Part shown: positions 27,801 to 35,062 of the stretch, in pieces
Position numbering within the stretch: the first letter of the stretch is position 1
How the letters are laid out: each line of letters opens with the position of its first letter
Source: Pycnococcus provasolii
Lineage: Eukaryota; Chlorophyta; Pseudoscourfieldiophyceae; Pseudoscourfieldiales; Pycnococcaceae
Direction: 5' to 3'
Assembly: GCA_938743325.2 (NCBI GenBank)
Contig: OW568863.1
Location: 1,178,001 to 1,242,000, forward strand
DNA: 64,000 nucleotides
The notes under the pieces: model-generated
Databases searched by the model: none
What the model saw: only the letters and a program-made list of their open reading frames with translations
What the model was told of the DNA's origin: nothing
Program-made: the position numbers and the translations under genes

Positions 27801-30206
27801 CTCGCGGTGTCCAGCCCGAGTGAGATGCGGCAGCTTCACACCGACTGCACACCAGGGCAGACGAGCCCGGCAATGTCTGATGGAGCAGCTAGCTCTCAGC
27901 TCGTGGGTGATGCTGAGGCAATTCGTGGTCTTGAGGAGAAGCTTGCGACATCGAGGGTGGCGGAGGAGTCGACGGCGAAGCGACTTGCCGAGTCGGAGAT
28001 GTTGCGTGCAAAGCTTGCCGAAGAATGTCGGACGGCTGGCGAGGAGATGGAGGTGCTGCGCGAGCGTCTGCAGGCGGCGGAATCGCACGTGCAGGAGCTT
28101 GAGTCGAAGGTGAGGCTCCTCGCAGAGTCGGATGCGCGGCGTGAGCAGCTTGCCGAGGAGTGCCGTGCGAGTGGAGTGGAAATGGAGGCGCTGCGCGAGC
28201 GTCTGCAGGCGGCGGAATCGCAGGCCAAGGAACTCGCCAGCTCAGAGGCTGCGGTAAGTGCGCGCCTAGCAGAAGAAAGCAGCTCGGCACACGAGGAGAC
28301 GGAAAGTCTTCGCGTTCGCCTCCAGGCGGCGGAGTCGGAGCGCGACGCCGCGCGCGCACGCGAGCGTGCTGGCAACCCTTTGTCGTCGGACGGCGTGGAT
28401 ACAGCCATGGCATCACGCCTTCTTGAGAATCTCCACGCGACGGAGAGCCGCCTCGCGCTTGCGGAGAGCGAGCGATCAAGTCTTGAATCTCGCCTCGAGA
28501 CGGTCGAGCGCATGCGCATGGCGGAATCCCTGGAGTTTGAAACGGCACGCATCGAGCATACCGGCGCTTCGGAGCGCGCGGAGCGTGCGGAGGCGGCTCT
28601 GCTGGAAGCGCGGCGTCGGCTTGAGGAGACTGCGGCTGCAGCGAACAACTCGGCACGTGAGGCGGTGGCGGCGTTGGATGCTGGCGACGCGCCCGCGCTT
28701 GCTGACGTGGCTATCGCGTGGAGAAGCGCACTTGCCTCGCGCGACGCGGAGATCGCATCGTTGCAGAGTGCACTACGTAACGCGCAGGACGCTGCAGGTG
28801 CTGCGCACGAGTCGGCTTCGGGTGCCGCGGCGGCGGCGGAGGAGGATGCTCGCAGGCTCGGCGAGGCTCTGTCGATAGCGGAGTCGCAGGCTCAGGCTGC
28901 GTTTGAGCGTCTCGTCGCCGCGCTGCAGCAGCACGGAGGAGGCACGACAGGTGCGGCGCGAACACTCGACGAAGCGTCCATCTCCGCGGCGGAGGCACTT
29001 GCCGAAGCGTGCCGTGCGAGGGATCAGGCTCGCAGCGAGATGAAGGACCTGGCAACGGAAGCGACGATGCTTCGCGACCACGTCGCCGCTGTGCAGGAGG
29101 CATCGGCAACGGACAGCGAGGCGGCGTGGAGGCGCGCGGCTGATCTCGAGGATGCGCTGCGCAAGTCGAACGATGACATCGCGATGCTTCGCGACCGTGC
29201 AGCCGCGGCGGAGTCTGCGGCGGCGGAGTGCGAGGCTGCGTCGAGGCGCGCCGCAGAGCTCGAGGAGCAGGTGCGTTCGGCGCAGGCGGCGGCGGCGTCC
29301 GAGTCTGCGCGCGTCGCTAGCGCAGAGCAAGCGCTTCGCGCCCGAGGGGACGACCACGCACAGGTCACCGCGCTGGCGCACGCCGCCGAGAAGCGGCTTC
29401 GCGCGGCGATCGACGAGCGTGACGAGGTGGCGCGTCGCACGGAATCTCTCGTGACGGAGCTGTCGGTGTGCAGGCAGGAGCGCGAGCGGCTTTCGCTTCA
29501 GCTGGAACAGTCGCAGGAGAGGCTAGCGAAGGCGGAGGAGGACGAGCGCGCCGCTTCTAGAGAGGCGAGAGAGGCAACTGCGGAGCTCGAGCGCGCGCGC
29601 GCCAAGGTGGAAAGCTTCGACGATCGTGAGGCGGCGTTCCGCGAGCGCTGCCGTTCTCTTGAGGAGCGCATTGAGTCTGCGGGATCCGCGGCGGTATCTG
29701 CTGCTGAGCAGGAGTTCCACGGCCGCACGCGCGTGGTTGAGCGCGAGCTGCTCGAGGCGAAGCAGGAGCTGTTGCAGAAGCGCCGCGAGTGCGCGGAGCT
29801 TGGCCGCATGCTCAAGGCTTGGGACTCGATGCGTGCGGCGAAGGATGCTCACATCGCCCAGCTGACTGAGCGCGAGAGGCAGATGTCGGAGGAGCTCGAG
29901 GAGAAGAGCCGCACTGTCGCGAACCTGCGCCACCGTTTGATTTCGCGCAAGGGTGGCGGCGGCGTGGGTTCCCCCATCAGCCCCGCGGGGACTCGCGTGG
30001 CTGCTGACTGGGGCGTGCCGACGCCATCAGCGCCTCGCACGTCGTCTCGCACGGTGGACGCCGGCACCGCGGATGACAAACCTCTTTCGCCTCCTCCCCC
30101 CGCGTACCGCTCTTCGCCGACGCCCTCTTCGTTGGCGGGATCTAATTTCGGCCGACCTCCCGCGAGCCCTCGTGCGATGAATGTTGGCACTCATCAGAGA
30201 CGTTAA
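21861..30206 (+). CDS. Giant alanine/glutamate-rich coiled-coil protein, 2,781 aa
   Basis: One uninterrupted frame. I chose the ATG at 21861 because its context is CGCCATGG; the frame is open upstream but without an ATG. After a short low-complexity head with a basic EKKKKQKP patch, nearly the whole protein (about residues 90-2680) is heptad-like Ala/Glu/Arg/Lys/Leu sequence with few prolines, meaning very long coiled coils. Internal repeats are visible around residues 2050-2180, built on AEE-x-R...ERLQAAES. The tail is Pro/Ser-rich (LSPPPPAYRSSPTP) and basic at the end. Such proteins usually build scaffolds, for example at centrosomes, basal bodies or Golgi tethers. No head domain betrays which. 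Confidence 0.8.
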   Translation: MAGASAHPRGTGLAHAVSAPPAVLSSVSSSLLNTRSTLVGLEAAPQAAEKKKKQKPSEEVGSKSNGNLGTAADKSKGTALTGSKQTTAADGDKETTTTNQELDSQKQLAQARRRGEKELEALRRDVSRAAALARESRQFKNKALHAWAQEDSAQAAEASHADLKESGDDKTSTGDSKIWALEIEVARAKAVDAEARATRAENDAKAAAKQAAEAIRAKDQADAAREAAEARRQAAADMAAKEATAAAEARIEHAEKAKASATSRAAAAEAAASRYAKEIESLAEQLGARTTELGNITSENQRSATAATAAATARAKAEAKLKKVSAEAEAAREAANVAERQLAKQTSANQQLDARIVQATKARARAEKEAKLASDRADAAETDARARTAEVERAKADAKEGAKRERSRAQAAERELAGARAAVAGKQAELDALLARVNARDEKETELADASRRAAATVEALERAAAPALRSLVASLAEAAYGNDEAAERLLPCSGDALALAELAVHAEELWTSVKRSLTTEVDEANARAAEAEAEAARTAGALAATEAGAEEQRVAINNLAKSEEAARREAGAAVERLAEMEGRVKRRESRIVELQAIATASEARAEDAAATAAASSASAASAAEAAAAKNNQLSMDLRAAHEEAMAADARAKIAQGRADALDEALAKMRKESEVKETRVGELRQALATKTENSSEAIRRLASELERMKARYDEAATALAEVPEPVETICAEVQTESVQDSDGDSAEATPEALLDQYCAREAVAQELHIARGEAHAQRQRADDAEAHLAKERAALAAADSMRAAAAADADDQRRLTADASERAAEAETAKEQAETAMESAKSAAAEAAGARDAAEARARKAEERLEEISSLIARLEASVLAQTKATEDALAVKAEEQRARAAAESDAVTARAEAATARKQADEAAAAAAAAEKRRASAVQSLEPLRSNCRALKAAMLQAGARISDAEKVAEKAKEAASAAERTAAASRLRASNAEKRMAAVKPFEANALAPKSTASVQCSLAPPAAELARSRRSAETLRRVIRRTRAKYAAEQRQTRAQLKAAGVAVAKRYEAMKSETARLTKRALAAEQAQQKLQRAIEASEQAQQASATASATTLASERATNRKLKERASEEARLRTAAEAKLGELASVAEGVRDRADAASAEARAAEAECKSAILARDAANSEVKRAKAAAKTAEERCATLEEELKRLTCEMNATQQVAASVEETESPSSTLEPSIIVASLESQLSEAVSARDEAVSMAEAAAKRATELEKALVEAETSRDAATSARHEALQKVEEATSALESLRKEHDTLVMAKESRLEELRAAASDALLQASAAEAREKEAEQALAAERAESETKLAEAVAKAETQALAASAACEEAKAEAASTAAELDRLRAVASSASADAQEQIKAAEDARASLRAALDAKDVELAELREAVAEAHKRADAANSRLIAFETAAKEHDEAQPAAAQQVQGVGHHPSPGNVQNEMASSSMPSEDDLRSPLVSAAREAAVREYNMRVRLEADLSRVTAERDELANALASTEAKAVQMKIRVDGEGSESHSQEVVHVVPELSPASRESLATRVADAEAAEAATREELHAATLKVAELEERLASAEHAEADVRMRYDAAAAKVAEAAHAAALGEAEMLSKLAAATTRADEAESRLAEVLGGRDIDEHAAQSAALARTATDVAVEETREEAKRLAEELRIVNAEADTLRGRLAAAEADLAGLAEMRERVRAAESAAASANDDAVAALAAREQLTRAQETVSELQHLLTSAEDSNKVTQRALDDALGELARLQDERSHALSAREEADAEVHRLKIALANAEETGMNAQNALAEMTVRIQEREEQAEAARVRVLELEDACVRLKDVMEKSEEKLREEVAKEARLRAEADKRAEQISFEAAEGARWAAERVQMSETAAAAYQQESREAAVAAAAATGRIAVLDAERERLEHEVETLRTPYKASPAHSDGAGSLAVSSPSEMRQLHTDCTPGQTSPAMSDGAASSQLVGDAEAIRGLEEKLATSRVAEESTAKRLAESEMLRAKLAEECRTAGEEMEVLRERLQAAESHVQELESKVRLLAESDARREQLAEECRASGVEMEALRERLQAAESQAKELASSEAAVSARLAEESSSAHEETESLRVRLQAAESERDAARARERAGNPLSSDGVDTAMASRLLENLHATESRLALAESERSSLESRLETVERMRMAESLEFETARIEHTGASERAERAEAALLEARRRLEETAAAANNSAREAVAALDAGDAPALADVAIAWRSALASRDAEIASLQSALRNAQDAAGAAHESASGAAAAAEEDARRLGEALSIAESQAQAAFERLVAALQQHGGGTTGAARTLDEASISAAEALAEACRARDQARSEMKDLATEATMLRDHVAAVQEASATDSEAAWRRAADLEDALRKSNDDIAMLRDRAAAAESAAAECEAASRRAAELEEQVRSAQAAAASESARVASAEQALRARGDDHAQVTALAHAAEKRLRAAIDERDEVARRTESLVTELSVCRQERERLSLQLEQSQERLAKAEEDERAASREAREATAELERARAKVESFDDREAAFRERCRSLEERIESAGSAAVSAAEQEFHGRTRVVERELLEAKQELLQKRRECAELGRMLKAWDSMRAAKDAHIAQLTERERQMSEELEEKSRTVANLRHRLISRKGGGGVGSPISPAGTRVAADWGVPTPSAPRTSSRTVDAGTADDKPLSPPPPAYRSSPTPSSLAGSNFGRPPASPRAMNVGTHQRR

Positions 30207-30473
30207 TCTAACAATACAGTAAGTCATACATAAGTTGAATAGTTTCCATATAAGTTTCCCCTTGTGCGTGCTTTGGCTCGGACTTCGGAGGAGCAAAGCA
30301 GGCAGCAAAGCAGGCATCTTTTTCCCCAGGGGGACCCCCGCCCCCGGGCCCGGGGGTTCTCCTCCCCCCTCTTCTCCCGCCCTCCTCCACCTGTCAGTCA
30401 TTTCTCACAAACTAAGTACGTCACCTTCCTTTGCCAAGATGCTTTGATGTTGTTTTGCTAAACAAATAAATAA
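30207..30473. other. Spacer with GC-rich palindromic element
   Basis: TACAGTA at 30215-30221 lies nine bases after the upstream stop. At about 30321-30352 runs of G and C alternate (AGGGGGACCCCCG followed by CCCCGGGCCCGGGGG) and could form a strong hairpin. A possible terminator or DNA-structure role is inference. Confidence 0.5.
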
Positions 30474-30973
30474 ATGCCCGTCCCTGTTCCGCCCTTCTTC
30501 TTCGCGCGCCCGTCCGTCGCTGCGCTTCTAGTGGACCTGGAGCTCGATCACCGCACAAGGGTGGGGTTAATAGGTGCTCTTGTTGCTGCTCCCCTTCGTG
30601 CTGCCCCTGTTTCTTTTTTGGTTGGCGATGATCTGCTCGAGAGTGATTTTCTCGCTTGCGTTCCATGTGCGCTGCCGACACCAAAACCACAACAACCGAC
30701 ACTTCCACAACCACAACCACAACAACCGCTTCCACATCCACAAAAGCAAAAGCAAAAGCAACCAACAACGACGACGACGACGACGACGACGCACCGCAAT
30801 CTCCAGCAGCAGCAGGGGCAGGGGCAGCAGCCGCAGCTAGGGAGAAACGTCGCCGTTGAAGGTAGGAAAGTCAAGGCACCAACATCACGAACCGCGCAGC
30901 TGAGGAAGCGTCAGCAACAGCAGCAGCAACCACCTCCTGGCGCGTCGTCGGCTTCACCAATGGTGGTGGTGAT

Positions 30974-31016
<43 letters not shown>

Positions 31017-32447
31017 TTTGAGTTCGTTGCCGCGCCCGCACCGCCAAGAGCGTTTGCACCCGCACCCGCACGAGCGCAGCTGCCATCTCAGGATTTGTTT
31101 GACGTGTTTCGCCGACCGTCGCGGCGACGAGAACGTCCTTCTAACGCCACCGCTGGCAATAATCAAAGGCCGCTGAAGACGCTTCGCGTCGTTCTGCCCA
31201 ACGGAGCAAATGCCGCCACAACATCGGCTAGTGCGCTGAAGAGCGACGACCCGAATATGAACATGCGCTTGACGAAGCATCAGCGTAAAGCCGAAATCGC
31301 CGCCGCGAGGGCTGGCGCAAATAGCGTTCCGTCCAACCATATCGCTGCGCGCAACAAGCGTGCGTGGATTTCCATCACCATACCAAAGGACCGCGAAAAT
31401 GCCAGTATCTGGACGTGCTCTGTCGCGCCGTACGATCGCACGCGTCGCAGTCGTGCCATCGCACTCGCCAACTCCGCCGCTGCTGCCAAGGCGGACAGCT
31501 TACTGCTCAGCCAAGCGGCGGCCGGGGCCAACGCGCCTACTGCTCCCGGCAACATCGTTGGCCCGCGTGCTCGTCTGCCCGATCGCCCGCTGGTCGTTGC
31601 CAGCATCGTCGAGGCGTGCGCGAGCGCGCGCGAAATGAGTGGCGCCCGCACGATGGATAGCATGGCGGGACCATCGCAGATGATGCGCGCGAGCCAAGTG
31701 ATCATGTCATCGCAGCTCGTGGGATCGCAGGCGGCGGCAGCAGGGCTGGTCAGCGACGAGAGGCTTGCGCTGCGCGCATTTCGCCGAACGTTCGATGCTA
31801 TTCTTTTGCACCCTAGCTGGGAGCTGGCAGCAGCGGGAGATCCCGCGCGCCTGCTGCAGGAGCTGCGTCTGCTGACAATCTGCCCTCGAGGCTTTGTCGT
31901 CGCATTCGTCTCCAAATGCTCAATCGGCACTGTGTTTTCGGAGATGCCTCGCCTCGGATACGCGTACGTCGAGAATTTGACGTGGTGTTTGCTGACTGGC
32001 GACGCGAAGCTCGCCGCATTGGACAGCCGCATGGGCCGGCGTCCGCAGGATGCATTGTGCGCCGTGTGCGGCAAGAATCACCCGATCCGATGCAGCCACT
32101 TTACAGCCGTGCTGTTCCGCCGCGAGCACAAGGCGACAAAAAAGCTCGAACTGAAACACCAGCGCAATGCGGACGTCATCTTTGCACACGTGCGCCACTC
32201 GCACCACGGCGCACCGTCCACGGTGGTTTCCGCGCCGTGCGTCGGCGACATTGTGCATCCGAGCCTTGAGATCCCGGAGGACGTTTACCACGCGCTGAAC
32301 ACGCTGCTTCCATCCGCAAAAGGACGATTTCTCGAGCTGTATGCCAATCCGTGGCAATCGCCACCAACCGCACGCTCGAACGGCTGGACTCGTGTCTCCG
32401 AGCATGGGGGCACGGAGACAGCAGAGGAGCCGGAGTGGAGGTGGTGA
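30474..32447 (+). CDS. MT-A70-like (METTL3/14/4 family) protein with degenerate catalytic motif
   Basis: 657 residues. The N-terminal half is low complexity: poly-Gln, nine Thr, and fifteen or so consecutive Asp, with a basic region later. The C-terminal ~220 residues follow the MT-A70 order: a motif in the DPPW place reading HPSW (residues 446-449, DNA 31809-31820), then GFVVAFVSKCS, GYAYVENLTWCLL, a Cys/His-bearing insertion (CAVCGKNH), HVRHSHHGAPS and finally FLELYANPWQ followed by NGWTRVSE. The last corresponds to the family's ELFAR...GW segment. With Asp and the second Pro lost from DPPW, catalysis is unlikely. METTL14 is a known catalytically silent partner. A regulatory subunit of an N6-adenine methyltransferase complex is my best guess. 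Confidence 0.65.
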
Positions 32448-33076
32448 ATTGTATGAAAACTATGAATCAAATATGTAATTGTTGCTATTATCCCTACAAT
32501 CCTATTTGAAGTGTTGTTCGGTGCCATCACACGCGGCCGCGGAAGCGCAAACGTTTGGTGGAGCCGTTGCCTTTTCTTGTCGTCCGTCTCGAGAAAGTTG
32601 TATCGTAGTGGCGTCATGCATGAGGCCTCAGACAAACGCAACGCAGTCAAGTCACACAGCAGGAGGTCAATTCGAGGGGGCCATGATGTCACAAATTAAG
32701 GTCGTTTAGCCCGTAACCCTAACCCGTAGCCCTAACCCGTAGCCCCCAAACCCCCGGGCGAGGAGTGACGGCTGTCCCATGCAAGGGCCTCGACAACCCC
32801 AACGGGGTTGCCATGCACAAACGCGCCGCGCTGTGCGTGGCGCCGTGGAGTGGGCTGGGTGGTGCGTGGGAGTGGTGCGACAAAAAAAGGATGATCTGTG
32901 GCCGACGTGGTGGTTACTTCAAGGTTCCAAGCCTCCAAGGAGGCGAGCGTGCACCTGCGCCCCCTTCTTCCCTCGGCCTCTTTCCAGTCAGCCAGTACTT
33001 GTTCATGAGTGTTTATTTATTTTGTTTTTGTTGTTGTCGTGTAAGTCATCGCTTGCGCAAGCCCAAAGTCGCGTGC
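32448..33076. other. Spacer with CCCTAA-type tract
   Basis: No gene seen. Degenerate CCCTAA repeats (CCGTAACCCTAACCCGTAG and variants) lie at 32711-32745. A small perfect hairpin CAACCCC-AAC-GGGGTTG lies near 32796-32812. Confidence 0.55.
32711..32745 (-). promoter_or_regulatory. Degenerate telomere-like CCCTAA tract
   Basis: Alternating TAACCC and GTAGCCC units between two genes. Same class as the TTAGGG tracts elsewhere in the window, here in the opposite orientation. Confidence 0.4.
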
Positions 33077-33304
33077 TTACACCTCGAGGAGGTTAAGGTG
33101 CGACTCGAGAACGCGAATGCGCGCAGCCATTTTGCACGAGACGGCGATGAGGATACCGAGCGTAAGCGAGAGCACGGCGAATCCGATGCAGAGGCCGGCG
33201 ACTTCCTCGGGCTGGAACCTGTTTGTGGATTCTTGCTTGGCCTGCGCGCCGACGGCTGAGAGTGCGACGAGAAGGACTGTGAGGAGGAGCGAGTTGGCGG
33301 ACAT
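33077..33304 (-). CDS. Small secretory-pathway membrane protein, 75 aa
   Basis: From the ATG at 33304 the product starts MSANSLLLTVLLVALSAVG, a textbook signal peptide with probable cleavage after AQA. A luminal stretch of about 17 residues follows, then a hydrophobic helix (LCIGFAVLSLTLGILIAVS) and a short tail of about 20 residues with basic and amphipathic character. An alternative ATG five codons upstream adds MCVVA. The layout (signal, short ectodomain, single helix) makes chance unlikely despite the size. No family recognised. Confidence 0.55.
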   Translation of the reverse strand: MSANSLLLTVLLVALSAVGAQAKQESTNRFQPEEVAGLCIGFAVLSLTLGILIAVSCKMAARIRVLESHLNLLEV

Positions 33305-34095
33305 GGCGACGACGCACAAGTACTACGAATACAGGAGTGCAAGGGTTGTGCAAGGCAGCAAGGGAAGGGGAAGGGAGACAACTCAAGAAAGCCACCTCAA
33401 TAATACCCTCGAGGCTCAAAGCCCTACCGGGTAGAGGTGGGGGAGGCGTGTGTCGCTCGAAGAAGCCTAAGGTTAGGGTACTTCCTAGGGCACAACCAGG
33501 TTCGGGTGCCGTGCGTTGTTCTTTGTTCTTTGTTCTGTTCTCTTGCTGTGGGAGTGTGGACTGTGGGGCAGCCGAAGGAAGACCTCAGCCGAAGTCGAAG
33601 TCGAAGTCGAAGTCGAAGGGGAAGGAGAACTGAAGAACTGAAGAACTGAAGAGGAAGGCCTCACCGACGCACCTCACACAAACGAACGAGCACGTCTTCA
33701 AGCACGTCTCCGGTACCCGTAGTCCCGTGGGCGTGGGTGGGCGAGGTAGGATACCCCTGGGGTGCCAGGAGGCATCATTATTAGTCTATCGTAGTCTAGC
33801 TACGGTAGTACTGTACTGTACTTAGGGACGTGTGCACACGGTAGTAGACACGGTAATTTACATTTTACTGTGCAGCACGTCGTCCTCCTCGAGTGGACTG
33901 GCAAATGGAGGAGGCGAGTGGGCAGATAGATGGCTGGCTGGCTGACTGGGATCCATCCTTGAATTAAATATGCTAATATCCCACCAAAAATTTCCTACTT
34001 TTTAGTTTAGGGGTTTGTTTTGCCTTCACGGGGCGGACCTCAACACGGACCACTCTTTCATAATTCGTTCCGTCTACGTCTCGAGAGTACTTGCC
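33305..34095. other. Long spacer with simple repeats and regulatory-looking motifs
   Basis: No gene seen. TACCGGGTA at 33425-33433, GGTTAGGGTA at 33471-33480, a GAAGTC hexamer run at about 33591-33618, three GAACTGAA units at about 33627-33650, and overlapping TACTGTA copies at 33809-33820. Confidence 0.55.
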
Positions 34096-34698
34096 ATGGC
34101 TCGGCCCGCAGAAAGAACAAGCACTCCTCCTCAAGCGGACAACTCTGCGCCTGCCGCCATTTCTGCACCCGCGTCAGCCGCAGCGGGTGACGCAGACGCG
34201 AGCGGCGTCTCCGCGGACGACGTCGCGCTTCTCGCGAACCACTCCGTACTGTCGTCGTCGTCGTCTCAAAAGCGGATAACGCCGCGCGCGCACGTCCGCC
34301 GTCTCTCAACCGTCACGTTCCCCGTTGCCGCCTTCTTCTGGCTTTGGGCGGCGACAAACTGCGTCACCAAGCGTGTACCAGACCTCGGCGTCGTCTCGTT
34401 TGCCACCGTCATGCTTGCAGCGGCATATGCACTCAAGATGACGAGTGGCCACACGTCGGACATTCCAAAACGCGACGAAATGGTCGCGGCGCGACGCGCT
34501 TGCTTCTGGTCGTGCGCGGTTGTGGCAGTCAACTACCTGCTCGGCATCGTCCTCGTGCCCGACGTTGGTTTTCGCGTTTATTGCACGATAGCAGGCGTGG
34601 CTTTCTTCATGTGGGGCGTCATGTGGAGCCGCGCCGTCGACAACTTCACGTTGACGACGCACGGGCGCCTTACAGGGGAGGGGGCCCGTGAACCATAG
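34096..34698 (+). CDS. Four-helix membrane protein of unknown family
   Basis: 200 residues from the ATG at 34096 (GCCATGG context; the frame is open further upstream but without ATG). An N-terminal Ser/Ala-rich region of about 70 residues and a short basic stretch (RAHVRRL) precede four hydrophobic segments (VAAFFWLWAATNCV, VVSFATVMLAAAYAL, CAVVAVNYLLGIVLV, IAGVAFFMWGVMW). It ends in a hydrophilic tail. It may sit in an internal membrane. I do not recognise it. Confidence 0.6.
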   Translation: MARPAERTSTPPQADNSAPAAISAPASAAAGDADASGVSADDVALLANHSVLSSSSSQKRITPRAHVRRLSTVTFPVAAFFWLWAATNCVTKRVPDLGVVSFATVMLAAAYALKMTSGHTSDIPKRDEMVAARRACFWSCAVVAVNYLLGIVLVPDVGFRVYCTIAGVAFFMWGVMWSRAVDNFTLTTHGRLTGEGAREP

Positions 34699-35062
34699 AT
34701 ACGCCACACCAACCAAACTCAGTAACGAAGTGTACTTTACTCAGCCCATTGTTCATTCCCCGGTGCGCCATTCATTCCCTGAGCCCTGGCAACATTATTA
34801 GCCTCCAAGTTCCAGTCCCCTCCTCCGCCCACAAGAAGAGAGAACCATGCCTTAAAACTCTTTTTAAAAAGGGAGATGGGGATCCGCTCTTGCACAGAGG
34901 AAATGAAATGGAAATGTGCAGGGTCCACTGCTCCCCCTCAGGTTCGGCCCGGATTCATTTTGTCGTCCCGTCCCGTGCTGTTCCGACGCGCCCCTCTTTC
35001 CCCTCCCCTTTCGCCTTCCCTCCAGATCATCTCCGCCTTTCCTTTCTTGCAAGTCGCCCTCC
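34699..35062. other. Promoter-side spacer of the GT8 gene
   Basis: No gene seen. Pyrimidine-rich sequence (about 34990-35045) directly precedes the ATG at 35063, as is common for intron-poor protist promoters. Confidence 0.45.

Noticed and set aside
21724-29900. Numerous Arg- and Ser/Ala-rich frames on both strands
   Set aside because: All are shadows of the GC-rich, Ala/Glu-biased coiled-coil gene.
34916-35062. N-terminal extension of the GT8 gene
   Set aside because: The extension has no ATG and is pyrimidine-tract promoter sequence; the ATG at 35063 places the membrane anchor as expected.
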